Source: Aestuariibacter sp. GS-14 (lineage in GTDB: Bacteria > Pseudomonadota > Gammaproteobacteria > Enterobacterales > Alteromonadaceae). Taken from it: a DNA stretch of 64,000 nt. The stretch is from assembly GCF_006494365.1 (NCBI RefSeq), contig NZ_VHIP01000013.1, positions 1 to 64,000 on the forward strand. The letters are read 5' to 3'. The position numbers and the translations under genes are program-made. The stretch's first letter is position 1. Each line of letters starts with the position of its first letter. Under the pieces are notes generated by a model. That model was not told the DNA's origin, ran no database searches, and saw only the letters and a program-made list of their open reading frames with translations. Shown piece by piece: positions 20,442 through 29,606 of this stretch.

Positions 20442-23400
20442 TTAGTGAGCAGGCTTTATTTTAAATACCAGGCTGTACAACACCGGCACAAACACCAGCG
20501 TCAGTAAGGTGGCAAAGCCCAGACCAAACATGATCACCACGGCCATACTGGCAAAGAAGTCGTCAAACAACAGCGGGATCATGCCCAAAATGGTAGTAAT
20601 TGCCGCCATGCATACCGGCCGCACACGACTCAAGGTTGCATGAAACAAGGCAGAATAAGGTGCTTTGCCTTCTTCCAGTTCCAGCTTTACCTGCTCAACC
20701 AGCACGATACCATTTTTAATGATCATGCCCGACAAGCTCAGGAAACCCAGTAACGCCATAAAGCCAAACGGTGCGCCGGTAATCAATAATCCGTAACTTA
20801 CTCCGATGAGTGCCAATGGAATACATGCCCAGATAATCCCAGCGATTCGCGCAGAGGCAAATAGCAATACGGTGGTAATAAACATGATCAGGTAACCCAG
20901 CGGCAGCGAACCAAAAATGGCTTTTTGTGCTTTGGTAGAGGCCTCAAACTCGCCCCCCCACTCCAACTCATAGCCCACAGGTAATGCAATCGCTTCAATT
21001 TGGCCACGTACCCGAGAGAAAAGCTTGGCAGCCGTTTCAGTACCTAAAATATCGTGATCGGCCATCACCGTAATGGTGCGCTTGCGGTCGCGGCGCATAA
21101 TAATAGGATCTTCCCATACTACGTCGAACTTGCGCACAATTTGGGTAATCGGAATAAACTGCTGTGCAGTAGACGAATAAATTTGCAGGTTTTCCAGATT
21201 ATCCGCCGTAAGGCGCTCCTCCGGTGGAGGCCTGCTGATGATAGGCAGCAAATCTGTACCATCGCGATACACGCCAATTTGGGCACCGCTGAAGCTGGTT
21301 AACAACAAGCTATCCAAGTCAGCTTTGCTAATGCCTACCCGTCTTGCGGCCGCTTCATTAAACACCGGGCGGATCACTTTGGTTTGCTGACGCCAGTTAT
21401 CGCGAATATTACGCGCACCGGGGTCGCTTTCTAATACGCGTTTGGCTTCTTCCGACAATTGACGCAGTACCAACGGATCGGGGCCACTAAAACGCGCTTC
21501 AATTTTAGCATCGGTAGAGGGCCCAATTTCCAGCCGCTTAATTTTGAAGAACATCTCGCTATGCTCAGATTCCATATAGTCACGCAACTTGGGCAATTGA
21601 GTTTCCAGCGCTTCTCCATCGCGCATGCGGATCACCAACTGAGCGTAAGTGGGATAGCTTTTTTCGGTTTTGTAAGTGAGCATGAAGCGCGCCAATCCCT
21701 GACCAACCGTGGTAGTAACTTCCTCTACCCCATCCTGCTGTAGCATGTGCTTTTCAATTTCACCCATTTTCTGGGCATTCACACGAATATCGGTGCCGGC
21801 TTTATGCCATACGTCAACCAGGAACATGGGGGTAGTCGACGGCGGGAAAAATGCCTGCTTAACCTGCCCAAACGCAATAACAGCACTCACCAGTAACGCA
21901 ACCATGATAGTAACGGTAAGCCAGCGCCAGCGCAGGGCAATGCTCAACGCGCCACTGAACACATCAAATATGATGCCTTTGTAAATGTCTTCACTGTTTT
22001 TAAGTTCGCCTTCATTACTATTGTCCTCATCTTTAAACAGTAATGAAGCAAAGAAAGGCGTCAATGTGATTGCGGTTACCCAGCTCAGTAACAGGCTAAC
22101 AAACAATACCCAGAACAGGCTGCCAGCAAACTCACCGGTAGCATCGCTCGACAGGCCAATCGGCGCAAAGGCAATGATTGCAATCACTGTGGCACCTAAT
22201 AGGGGCCACATGTTCTGGCTCACTACCTGTGCAGCGGCATCGCGTTTGCTCATACCGCGCTTCATGCCTATCAGGATCCCTTCGGTAACCACAATGGCAT
22301 TATCAACCAGCATCCCCAGGGCTATAATTAATGCTCCCAGTGAAATACGCTGCAAGTTTATGTCCATCTGCTGCATAAAGATAAACGTGCCCAGCACAGT
22401 AAGCAGCAGTATAAGTCCAATTAACAGCCCAGACTTGAGTCCCATAAACAGCAGTAGCACTACAATCACTATGCCCACGGCTTCGGCCAGGTTTAACATA
22501 AACCCGTACACCGACTTATCTACCTCAGCCGGCTGGTTATAAATGAAATCAGTATCCATACCAACCGGACGCATGTATTCAAGCTCCTGCATGCGTTGCT
22601 GAATACGTTCCCCCACTTCCACTACATTCACGCCATCGGCGAATGAAATCCCCAGCAGCAAAGCCTGTTGCCCGGCGTAATGGATTAAGTTATCTGGTAC
22701 TTCTTCATAGCCCCGGTAAACACGCGCTACATCACCTAAGTAAATTTGCTCAGACGCGCCCGCCTGGCTAATTAACAGGTTTTCCAGTTCTTTAACCGAC
22801 TCAAATTCGCCGGTTGGGTAAATGCGAATATATTCATCACCAATTTTTACCTTTCCGGCATTGGATACCTGATTCTGTGTAACCAGCAAAGAGCTGATAC
22901 GACTTGGGCTGATCCCCAGCGACACGATTTTAGAACGCGATATTTCTACGAAAACCTGCTCGTCCTGCTCGCCTTGCAGGGTAACTTTGCCTACCCCGTC
23001 AACCAGCACCAGTTCGCGCTTTAAGAAATCCACGTAATCATTAATGTCTTTATACTGATAGCCATCACCAGTTACAGCGATGAGCATGCCGTACACGTCG
23101 GCAAAATCGTCGATGATTTTGGGCGGGTACACACCCGATGGTAACGATGGTGTCAAATCATTGATTTTACGACGCATCTCCTCCCATATCCCGCGCAGGT
23201 CGTCTTTGCGGTAGATACTTTTCATTTCTACCATGATCTGGGATTTACCGGCGGTTGAAACAGACTGAATATTGTCTACATAAGGCAATTGCTGAATAGC
23301 ATTTTCTATGGGATAGGTTACCTCTTCTTCTACCTGTGTAGGCGAAGCGCCCGGGTACAGGGTGATCACCATGGCTTGTTTAATGGTGAACTGCGGATCT

Positions 23401-23507
23401 TCGAGCCGCCCCAAATTTAAAAACGCAATGATCCCACCTAATAACAAAATGAGGGTTACCATCCAACTGGATGTGCGATTATTAACAAAATAACTGGCGA
23501 TGTTCAC
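20442..23507 (-). CDS. RND-family multidrug efflux permease (AcrB-like)
   Basis: Inner-membrane proton-driven efflux pump subunit, about 1021 residues with 12 membrane segments in two repeats and two large periplasmic loops. It opens with NIASYFVNNRTSSWMV and LNLGRLEDPQFTIKQAMV, with the porter-domain motif YPGASPTQVEEEVTYPIE. TM4 has GMLVDNAIVVTEG, where the AcrB Asp pair is Asp-Asn, as in many members of this subgroup. The start is set at a GTG 2 bases after the membrane-fusion stop, preferred over a TTG inside that gene. No outer-membrane channel gene is present, so a shared TolC-like protein must be encoded elsewhere. Substrate unknown. Confidence 0.92.
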   Translation of the reverse strand: MNIASYFVNNRTSSWMVTLILLLGGIIAFLNLGRLEDPQFTIKQAMVITLYPGASPTQVEEEVTYPIENAIQQLPYVDNIQSVSTAGKSQIMVEMKSIYRKDDLRGIWEEMRRKINDLTPSLPSGVYPPKIIDDFADVYGMLIAVTGDGYQYKDINDYVDFLKRELVLVDGVGKVTLQGEQDEQVFVEISRSKIVSLGISPSRISSLLVTQNQVSNAGKVKIGDEYIRIYPTGEFESVKELENLLISQAGASEQIYLGDVARVYRGYEEVPDNLIHYAGQQALLLGISFADGVNVVEVGERIQQRMQELEYMRPVGMDTDFIYNQPAEVDKSVYGFMLNLAEAVGIVIVVLLLFMGLKSGLLIGLILLLTVLGTFIFMQQMDINLQRISLGALIIALGMLVDNAIVVTEGILIGMKRGMSKRDAAAQVVSQNMWPLLGATVIAIIAFAPIGLSSDATGEFAGSLFWVLFVSLLLSWVTAITLTPFFASLLFKDEDNSNEGELKNSEDIYKGIIFDVFSGALSIALRWRWLTVTIMVALLVSAVIAFGQVKQAFFPPSTTPMFLVDVWHKAGTDIRVNAQKMGEIEKHMLQQDGVEEVTTTVGQGLARFMLTYKTEKSYPTYAQLVIRMRDGEALETQLPKLRDYMESEHSEMFFKIKRLEIGPSTDAKIEARFSGPDPLVLRQLSEEAKRVLESDPGARNIRDNWRQQTKVIRPVFNEAAARRVGISKADLDSLLLTSFSGAQIGVYRDGTDLLPIISRPPPEERLTADNLENLQIYSSTAQQFIPITQIVRKFDVVWEDPIIMRRDRKRTITVMADHDILGTETAAKLFSRVRGQIEAIALPVGYELEWGGEFEASTKAQKAIFGSLPLGYLIMFITTVLLFASARIAGIIWACIPLALIGVSYGLLITGAPFGFMALLGFLSLSGMIIKNGIVLVEQVKLELEEGKAPYSALFHATLSRVRPVCMAAITTILGMIPLLFDDFFASMAVVIMFGLGFATLLTLVFVPVLYSLVFKIKPAH

Positions 23508-23509
23508 AA

Positions 23510-24604
23510 CTACAGCCCCCGTTCTTTTTGCCAAATCCGTACTGTATCGCCAGCGTTCAGGCGGTGAACCCCCGCTTCAACAATTTGTTCTGAAGTGTTT
23601 AACCCCTGGATAATTTTAAAACCCTGCTCCGAAATACCGCCGAGCGTTACCGCCCGTTTTTCCAGTGTCATAGTGTCAGTGATCACAAACACATAACTTT
23701 GCTGGGCATTTTCAGCATCGGCAAACACGGCTGATGCGGGTACATTCCAGCCACCACTCTTCACTTTCATTACCTGATCCAGCTGTGCACGCACCGTGGC
23801 CGACATGCCCGGAAATACGTTAAAGCTATCAGGGCGGGGTAACTGAAATACCACCTTATAGGTGTTGGTTGCCGGATCGGCATCAGCGTCATATTCCTTT
23901 AAGGTTGCGCGAAATACTTCATCCGGATGCGTGTCGAATCTAACCTCAGGCTGATAGGTAGCTTCTTTATCCAGGTTAGACAGCAAATCTTCCGGAATTT
24001 GAATGGCCACATCCACTACCGTATTTTTCTGTAACGAAAATACGGGCTGTTGAGCGGTGACACTTTCGTAATTTTCTACAAAGCGCTGTGCAACTTGTCC
24101 ACCAAACGGTGCATGTAATTGCGTATAGGCCAGGTTGGTCTTGGCTGACTTTAACGCCGCTGCGGCCACTTGTAACTGCGCATTGGCTTCATCAAAACCG
24201 GCTTTTGACGCCAATTGCTTCTCCAGCAATGTTTTTGCGCGGTCGTACTGCACTCTTGCCAAGTCGTAATTGGCCTGGGCCTGATCTACAGCGATTTGGT
24301 AGTCAGTGGGGTCTAATTTCGCCAGTAGCTGACCCGACTGTACCATTTGTCCGGACGTTACCAATAATTCCGACAACTCACCGGATACGCGAAACGCCAG
24401 CGTGGCGTCTTCACTGGCTTCCACTACGGCGGGGAATTCACGGTAGCCCCCCGTATCTCCCAAAGTGAGTGTAATTGCCTTCACCAGCTTGGTTTGATCT
24501 TTACTTACCGGCGCCACATCAGCTTGTCCGCCACAGCCTGCCAGCACGCCAACCAATGCCAATACGGCACTGATTTGAATATGAAATCGTTGGGTCACAC
24601 ACAT
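23510..24604 (-). CDS. RND efflux membrane-fusion lipoprotein
   Basis: Periplasmic adaptor of the HlyD/AcrA family that links the RND permease to an outer-membrane channel. A lipoprotein signal ends in the lipobox LAGC (then GGQADV). The barrel-sandwich halves (VVEASEDATLAFRVSGELSE, and LHAPFGGQVAQRFVENYE) flank an alpha-hairpin coiled coil (DQAQANYDLARVQYDRAKTLL). The start is the ATG at 24604, though a GTG two codons later has better spacing from AGGAG; a TTG upstream is unlikely. It is the first gene of the two-gene operon and lies divergent to a LysR regulator 85 bases away, which is the obvious candidate regulator. Confidence 0.92.
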   Translation of the reverse strand: MCVTQRFHIQISAVLALVGVLAGCGGQADVAPVSKDQTKLVKAITLTLGDTGGYREFPAVVEASEDATLAFRVSGELSELLVTSGQMVQSGQLLAKLDPTDYQIAVDQAQANYDLARVQYDRAKTLLEKQLASKAGFDEANAQLQVAAAALKSAKTNLAYTQLHAPFGGQVAQRFVENYESVTAQQPVFSLQKNTVVDVAIQIPEDLLSNLDKEATYQPEVRFDTHPDEVFRATLKEYDADADPATNTYKVVFQLPRPDSFNVFPGMSATVRAQLDQVMKVKSGGWNVPASAVFADAENAQQSYVFVITDTMTLEKRAVTLGGISEQGFKIIQGLNTSEQIVEAGVHRLNAGDTVRIWQKERGL

Positions 24605-24689
24605 TCTCCTAAAGCTTATGCTGGCAATATACGCCAATCCATACCAAAATAATATTTAATCTATTTTAGCCATATATTAAATTAAATTT

Positions 24690-25598
24690 ATGACCCTTGA
24701 ACAACTCCGCATGTTTGTAACGGTAGCCGAACTGGGGAGTATTGCCCGTGCTGCCGAGCAGTTACATAAAACACAACCCGCAATATCCATTGCCATTAAA
24801 CGGCTACAGGAAGAATTTAAGCTAAGTTTATTGCAAAAAAGCGGTAACCGCCTGCAATTAACTGAAGATGGACAGCGCATGTTGCCGCACTGCCGGTATT
24901 TACTCAGGCAACAAGCCGATATATCAGGCCTGGCTGCCCACCTTAACCGTGACCACGAGCGTAAAGTTGAGCTGGTATTTGATACCATTTGCCAGCAGTT
25001 CAACATTTACGATGCAGTTATCAATACACAACAGGCGTTTCCTCACACAGAGCTCTACTTAACCTCGGTGGCCCGACTAGGCGCGTTGCAGAAGGTTATC
25101 AAAGGCACTGCAGATATTGCCATTACCCCCTGGATGCACAGTTTCCATGAACTAGCGACGTTCGACACCCTGCCTTTCGGCCAGTTTGAAGTAATTGCCG
25201 TTTTACATGTTAGCTGCCTGCGGAATTTGCACACACCGCCCAAACATTCCAGTCATCTACACGATTTGCCTCTGCTGATGCCCCAGGCATTCGATATTGA
25301 TATTGATATTGAGAAGATGATGGGCGTGGTACCCGCATTTACTATTCGTACAAACGACAGCGATACACAAAAAGCATTGCTTATGAAAGGCGCAGGATGG
25401 GGTTATATTCCTCGCGATAAAGTATCGGAAGAGCTGGCTTTGGGGGAATTAGTGGCTTTAAACTTAAGCGATGTTACCAGCAGTATCCGCGGAGAAATTA
25501 GTGCCGTACGTAAGCTGGGTGAACAATATGGCCCGGTAAGTGAATTTCTGTGGCAGCAATTAATTAACATTGTGCAATCACAAGGACTCTCAACGTGA
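24690..25598 (+). CDS. LysR-family regulator, probably of the RND operon
   Basis: LysR-type transcription factor of 302 residues. An N-terminal winged helix-turn-helix (MTLEQLRMFVTVAELGSIA, then TQPAISIAIKRLQEEF) is followed by an effector domain of the periplasmic-binding-protein fold (about residues 90-295). It is transcribed divergently from the efflux operon with an 85-base AT-rich shared region, the typical LysR arrangement for autoregulation and control of the divergent target. Effector unknown. Confidence 0.9.
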   Translation: MTLEQLRMFVTVAELGSIARAAEQLHKTQPAISIAIKRLQEEFKLSLLQKSGNRLQLTEDGQRMLPHCRYLLRQQADISGLAAHLNRDHERKVELVFDTICQQFNIYDAVINTQQAFPHTELYLTSVARLGALQKVIKGTADIAITPWMHSFHELATFDTLPFGQFEVIAVLHVSCLRNLHTPPKHSSHLHDLPLLMPQAFDIDIDIEKMMGVVPAFTIRTNDSDTQKALLMKGAGWGYIPRDKVSEELALGELVALNLSDVTSSIRGEISAVRKLGEQYGPVSEFLWQQLINIVQSQGLST

Positions 25599-25684
25599 AA
25601 CGCAGCTTAAAGCGCAAATGGTTTACTAAACCTGAAATGCTGGTGGTGGTAATACCAATTGGCAATCAATTCAGCTTTCATTGA
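25595..25684 (+). pseudogene. Short frame after LysR gene, likely gene remnant
   Basis: A GTG overlapping the LysR stop (GTGA) opens a 29-codon frame with a basic start (MKRSLKRKWFTKPEM) that ends at a TGA. Overlapping starts usually mark a real coupled gene, but the product is very short and the following 70 bases are closed by stops in this frame. It may be the 5' end of a decayed gene. No family recognised. Confidence 0.25.
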
Positions 25685-25966
25685 CCGGGCGTATGCCAAA
25701 ACGTCGGTGTGGCCCAGCGTGTTAATAACGTCACAACAAAGGTAAACGGGCAATAGTGTCGTCCGGGCGGGATGTTTCGGTATTTGTGGTTACCGAGCCG
25801 GATTTGGTGTCTGTACTTCAAGACGCCAGTTTTGAGGTAAGTCTGTGTTACTATTCCATTTACGAAGACTGCTGGATAGCCTCAGGCATTAAAGCACCAC
25901 AAGCGGTTAACGCTTGTGTTTTAAGCGATAAGAGCAGATTTATACAATAATTCTTTCGCTGAAACG
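25599..25966 (+). other. Gene-poor stretch between LysR gene and rplT terminator
   Basis: About 370 bases with only two short doubtful frames (25595-25684 and 25756-25950). Nothing like an RNA gene or mobile-element end was seen. Best explained as a decayed gene. Confidence 0.4.
25756..25950 (+). CDS. Short hypothetical frame, doubtful
   Basis: A 64-codon frame with a GTG start, containing SVFVVTEPDLVSVLQDASFEV. No recognised domain and no clear Shine-Dalgarno site. It could be the 3' remnant of the same decayed gene as the fragment just upstream, or a chance frame. Confidence 0.2.
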   Translation: MSSGRDVSVFVVTEPDLVSVLQDASFEVSLCYYSIYEDCWIASGIKAPQAVNACVLSDKSRFIQ

Positions 25967-25970
25967 AAAA

Positions 25971-25993
25971 ACGGCGAGCATCCCGCTCGCCGT
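25971..25993 (-). terminator. Intrinsic terminator after rplT
   Basis: Perfect stem ACGGCGAGC / GCTCGCCGT with loop ATCCC, flanked by A-runs and T-runs so that it works on both strands. On the minus strand it ends the thrS-infC-rpmI-rplT transcript about 30 bases after rplT. Confidence 0.9.
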
Positions 25994-26024
25994 TTTCCGA
26001 AAGAACTTAAACTTAATTAAATAA

Positions 26025-26381
26025 TTAAGCTAATGCGCCTTTAGCCGCTACGACTAATGCGCTGAAAGCCGCTTTGTCATGTACTGCGATGTCGGCAAGG
26101 ATCTTACGATCGATTTCAACAGACGCTTTCTTCAGACCGTTAATGAAACGGCTGTATGACATGCCATTTTGACGAGCCGCAGCGTTAATACGTGCAATCC
26201 ACAGTTGGCGGAATTGACGCTTGCGCTGACGACGGTCGCGATATGCATATTGACCAGCTTTAGTTACAGCTTGTACCGCTACGCGATAAACGCGTGAACG
26301 GGCACCGTAATAACCTTTAGCTTGTTTTAAAACTTTTTTGTGACGTGCACGTGCGATTGTGCCGCGTTTAACTCTAGCCAT
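26025..26381 (-). CDS. rplT: 50S ribosomal protein L20
   Basis: Assembly protein of the large ribosomal subunit; 118 residues, as in E. coli. It begins [30 protein letters not shown]-type sequence with the long basic helix, and the C-terminal globular half binds 23S rRNA. Last gene of the thrS operon; in E. coli L20 also represses rpmI-rplT translation by binding the mRNA. Confidence 0.99.
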   Translation of the reverse strand: MARVKRGTIARARHKKVLKQAKGYYGARSRVYRVAVQAVTKAGQYAYRDRRQRKRQFRQLWIARINAAARQNGMSYSRFINGLKKASVEIDRKILADIAVHDKAAFSALVVAAKGALA

Positions 26382-26399
26382 TATTCAGTCTCCTCAAAC

Positions 26400-26597
26400 T
26401 TAAACGTAAGGCAGCATGCGCTGTACTAATTTAGTATCAGAGTCATGAACCAGTTTTTTGCCACGCAGGTGACGTTTACGCTTAGAGCTCTTCTTAGTCA
26501 GAATGTGACGTAAGTGAGACTGTTTGCTTTTAAAGCGGCCAGAACCAGTTTTTCTAAAACGTTTGGCTGCACCACTAACAGATTTCATTTTAGGCAT
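26400..26597 (-). CDS. rpmI: 50S ribosomal protein L35
   Basis: Small basic ribosomal protein, 65 residues, with the expected start [20 protein letters not shown] and the motif [14 protein letters not shown]. It lies between infC and rplT as in other gammaproteobacteria, with a leader of about 115 bases after infC that is wide enough for an L20-responsive RNA structure. Confidence 0.99.
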   Translation of the reverse strand: MPKMKSVSGAAKRFRKTGSGRFKSKQSHLRHILTKKSSKRKRHLRGKKLVHDSDTKLVQRMLPYV

Positions 26598-26711
26598 TGC
26601 TAAAACTCCGCATTGTTAATATCGGTTTGGGGTGTGCAGTCACCTTTCTACCGGTTAATATTTATAGCAGGGTGTTTTGGGGTGCAGATTCCCAAAAACT
26701 TTAAACCACTA

Positions 26712-27251
26712 CTACTTCTTAAGTGGGGCGAGCACCATGATCATCTGACGACCTTCCACCTTTTTAGGGAAAGATTCGCAGTTTGATACGTCCTCCAGGT
26801 CCGTTTTTACACGTTCCAGCAGTTCGATACCAATATCTTGGTGAGCCATTTCACGTCCGCGGAAACGGATCGTAACTTTGGCTTTATCGCCACTTTCCAG
26901 AAAGCGACGCAGGTTGCGCAGTTTTACCTGGTAATCGCCTTCATCAGTGCCAGGGCGAAATTTAATCTCCTTGACCTGAATGAGTTTCTGTTTTTTCTTT
27001 TGCTCTTTTTGAGCTTTACTTTTTTCAAAGAGGAATTTGCCGTAGTCCATCACTTTACAGACCGGCGGCTCAGCATTAGGACTAATCTCAACAAGATCCA
27101 AACTGGCTTCTTCGGCGGAGCTGAGTGCTTCTCTTAGCGATACCACTCCTACCTGGCTTCCATCCGCAGCAATTAAGCGGATTTCTCTTGCCGTAATTTC
27201 ATCGTTAATCCGGGCTTTATCGCCCTGAGCCTTATTGTTAGCGCCTTTAAT
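26712..27251 (-). CDS. infC: Translation initiation factor IF-3, AUU start
   Basis: IF-3 binds the 30S subunit, rejects wrong start codons and prevents early subunit joining. The recognisable protein does not begin at the first ATG/GTG: the frame continues upstream through [14 protein letters not shown], the conserved N-domain, to an ATT codon at 27251-27249 giving [15 protein letters not shown] lies 7 bases before it. From there the product has 179 residues (180 in E. coli). The C-domain with [18 protein letters not shown] and [10 protein letters not shown] is complete. The AUU start is the known basis of IF-3 autoregulation in E. coli. An ORF search restricted to standard starts would give a form truncated by 35 residues. 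Confidence 0.97.
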   Translation of the reverse strand: MKGANNKAQGDKARINDEITAREIRLIAADGSQVGVVSLREALSSAEEASLDLVEISPNAEPPVCKVMDYGKFLFEKSKAQKEQKKKQKLIQVKEIKFRPGTDEGDYQVKLRNLRRFLESGDKAKVTIRFRGREMAHQDIGIELLERVKTDLEDVSNCESFPKKVEGRQMIMVLAPLKK

Positions 27252-27264
27252 GTGCTAATCCTCC
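27249..27264 (-). promoter_or_regulatory. infC Shine-Dalgarno and AUU start
   Basis: GGAGGA, 7 bases, then ATT AAA GGC on the minus strand. This decides the infC start and is the site at which IF-3 is expected to limit its own translation by rejecting AUU. Confidence 0.92.
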
Positions 27265-27384
27265 AACATTTTTAATCTTCACCTGGTTCTATATATTTGA
27301 AAGAAATTCTTTAAAACCAGACACTTATGTTTTTGCTGTTACCAACGAAAACTCGCGGCACAATTGTAGTGCGCGAGTATACCG

Positions 27385-29301
27385 TTATTTGATGGATTTT
27401 CCAGCGATTTCTTCGTTTGCCAGACTAATAAAGGCATCGATTGGCATACTGCCTAAATCTTCGCCACGGCGCGAACGCACTGCCACCTGACCCGATTCCA
27501 TCTCTTTGTCGCCCACCACCAGCATATAGGGTACGCGCTTGAGCGTATGTTCGCGAATTTTAAAGCCAATCTTTTCATTTCTCAAGTCAGACTTTACGCG
27601 GAAACCCTGTTCCTGCAGTTTTTCTGTAATTTGCTTGGCGTAGGGCGCCTGATTGTCGGTAATATTCATGACTACCATTTGCTTCGGCGCTAACCACAGC
27701 GGGAAGAAGCCTGCATACTCTTCAGTAAGAATACCGATAAAACGCTCCAGCGATCCCAATACCGCCCGGTGAATCATTACCGGTACTTTGCGCTCGCCGT
27801 CTTCTGCAACGTAAGTAGAGCCTAAACGGCCTGGCATAGAGAAGTCAGCCTGCACGGTACCGCACTGCCATGCGCGATCAAGGCAGTCATACAGGGTAAA
27901 TTCAATTTTAGGACCGTAAAACGCGCCTTCACCAGGCAGATACTTAAACTCAATGCCTTTGCTGTTAAGCGCATCGGCCAGGGCTTTTTCAGCCTTGTCC
28001 CAAATCTCGTCACTGCCAACACGGTTTTCTGGTCGGGTAGACAATTTTACTTCGATTTTTTCAAAACCAAAGGTGCGATAGGCGTCGTAAATCATGTCAA
28101 TACAGCTACACACTTCGTCCAGCATCTGTTCTTCTGTACAGAAAATGTGGGCGTCGTCCTGGGTAAAACCGCGCACACGCATCAGGCCGTGTAAGGCACC
28201 GGATGGCTCATTGCGGTGACAACACCCAAATTCAGCCATACGCAATGGCAGGTCGCGGTATGACTTTAACCCCTGGTTAAATATCTGTACGTGACCCGGA
28301 CAGTTCATGGGCTTAATGGCGTATTCACGCTTTTCTGATTCGGTAGTAAACATGTTCTCTGCGTACTTGTCCCAGTGACCAGAACGTTCCCACAGCACGC
28401 GGTCCATCATCAACGGACCTTTTACTTCATCGTAGCTGTAACGGCGCAGCATGTTGCGCACAAATTTTTCCAGCTCGGTATACACCGACCAACCATCGTT
28501 ATGCCAGAACACCATGCCGGGTGCCTCTTCCTGCCAATGGAACAGATCAAGCGTTTTACCGATTTTACGGTGATCGCGCTTTTCAGCTTCTTCAAGGCGG
28601 GTTAAGTAAGCACTTAACTGCTTTTTGTCTGCCCAAGCGGTACCGTAGATACGCTGTAACATTTTGTTGTCGCTGTTACCGCGCCAGTATGCACCTGCCA
28701 CCTTCATTATTTTAAAGTGTTGGCAAAACTTCATGTTAGGCACGTGAGGGCCACGGCACATATCAATATATTCTTCGTGGTGATACAACCCTGGGAAAGA
28801 GTCCTTCGGGATATTCTCGTCGAGAATTTGCATTTTGTAAGTTTCGCCGCGGGCTTCAAAGGTATCTCTGGCTTCCTGCCAGCTCACGTTTTTCTTAACC
28901 ACATCGTAATTCGTTTTTGCCAGATCCAGCATGCGCTTTTCCAGCTTCTGCAGGTCATCCTGGGTCAGGCTGTGCTCCATATCAACATCGTAGTAGAAGC
29001 CATTGTCGATGGTAGGACCAATGGCCATTTTCGCATCTGGCCATAACTGCTTAATTGCATGACCAATTAAGTGCGCACAGCTGTGACGGATGATCTCAAG
29101 TCCGTCTTCGTCTTTTGCGGTGATGATTTGTAACGCAGCGTCTGAATCTATTACCTCGCAGGCATCTACACGCTCGCCGTTTACACGACCAGCAATGGTC
29201 GCTTTTGCCAGACCGGGGCCGATATCGGCAGCAACATCTAATACAGAGACAGGGTTATCGAAAGAACGCTGACTTCCATCAGGAAGAGTAATAACAGGCA
29301 T
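27385..29301 (-). CDS. thrS: Threonine--tRNA ligase
   Basis: Class II synthetase that charges tRNA(Thr). At 638 residues it has the full bacterial architecture: TGS domain ([14 protein letters not shown], residues 1-60), editing domain with the zinc/hydrolysis motif [10 protein letters not shown] (about residue 73), catalytic core with motif 2 [15 protein letters not shown], the zinc Cys of MNCPGHV, and motif 3 [11 protein letters not shown], and the C-terminal anticodon-binding domain. It heads the operon thrS-infC-rpmI-rplT. A promoter and terminator-like hairpin lie in its leader. Confidence 0.99.
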   Translation of the reverse strand: MPVITLPDGSQRSFDNPVSVLDVAADIGPGLAKATIAGRVNGERVDACEVIDSDAALQIITAKDEDGLEIIRHSCAHLIGHAIKQLWPDAKMAIGPTIDNGFYYDVDMEHSLTQDDLQKLEKRMLDLAKTNYDVVKKNVSWQEARDTFEARGETYKMQILDENIPKDSFPGLYHHEEYIDMCRGPHVPNMKFCQHFKIMKVAGAYWRGNSDNKMLQRIYGTAWADKKQLSAYLTRLEEAEKRDHRKIGKTLDLFHWQEEAPGMVFWHNDGWSVYTELEKFVRNMLRRYSYDEVKGPLMMDRVLWERSGHWDKYAENMFTTESEKREYAIKPMNCPGHVQIFNQGLKSYRDLPLRMAEFGCCHRNEPSGALHGLMRVRGFTQDDAHIFCTEEQMLDEVCSCIDMIYDAYRTFGFEKIEVKLSTRPENRVGSDEIWDKAEKALADALNSKGIEFKYLPGEGAFYGPKIEFTLYDCLDRAWQCGTVQADFSMPGRLGSTYVAEDGERKVPVMIHRAVLGSLERFIGILTEEYAGFFPLWLAPKQMVVMNITDNQAPYAKQITEKLQEQGFRVKSDLRNEKIGFKIREHTLKRVPYMLVVGDKEMESGQVAVRSRRGEDLGSMPIDAFISLANEEIAGKSIK

Positions 29302-29358
29302 GAATCATCCTTACAGTGGTGACACCTACTCTGTGCCACTTGTGTTTGCTTTAATCAT

Positions 29359-29381
29359 AAAAAAACACCCTGAGATGGGTG
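29359..29381 (-). terminator. Terminator-like hairpin inside thrS leader (attenuator candidate)
   Basis: On the minus strand CACCC-ATCTCA-GGGTG is followed at once by seven T, about 60 bases before the thrS start and about 30-40 bases after the proposed transcription start. Its position suggests premature termination control or a short RNA. The stem is only 5 bp but GC-rich. Confidence 0.6.
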
Positions 29382-29414
29382 CGTGAAAGGGGTAAATCCC
29401 CTGTGTTTGCACGG

Positions 29415-29442
29415 ATTATAACGCCTTCGATCTTTCATGCAA
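29415..29442 (-). promoter_or_regulatory. Sigma-70 promoter of thrS
   Basis: On the minus strand TTGCAT and a perfect TATAAT are separated by 16 bases. The start point would fall near 29405-29408, giving a leader of roughly 105 bases that carries the two hairpins. Confidence 0.75.
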
Positions 29443-29606
29443 CGCTTAAAAGAGAAATATCGTTGCCAATCAGCTTGCTTTGCAAACGGGTATACAACGC
29501 ACAAGGCTAAATAGGAGGCAAAAAATCACAAAATTCCTGCATGCTGAACTGGCAATGGCATCAAATTATTCCATACTTACAGTAAACCCCATGACATTAC
29601 CTGCAC

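Larger units (their letters stand above)
29302..29606 (-). other. thrS leader and divergent intergenic region
   Basis: Holds the proposed thrS promoter (29415-29442), a GGGG/CCCC mini-hairpin at 29389-29401 and a terminator-like hairpin (29359-29381), all on the thrS strand. The remaining right part is AT-rich and should contain the promoter of the plus-strand fructosamine-kinase-like gene, which was not pinned down. Confidence 0.6.

Noticed and set aside
22290-22330. RND pump inactive because TM4 reads LVDN instead of LVDD
   Set aside because: Asp-Asn at this place is common in this RND subgroup, so it does not imply loss of function.
22061-22542. 185-codon plus-strand frame opposite the RND gene
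   Set aside because: Composition is that of a shadow of the conserved RND coding strand; no domain and no start signals.
20442-23534. TTG start of the RND permease inside the membrane-fusion gene
   Set aside because: The GTG 2 bases after the upstream stop gives the usual RND N-terminus; the TTG form adds nine residues without family similarity.
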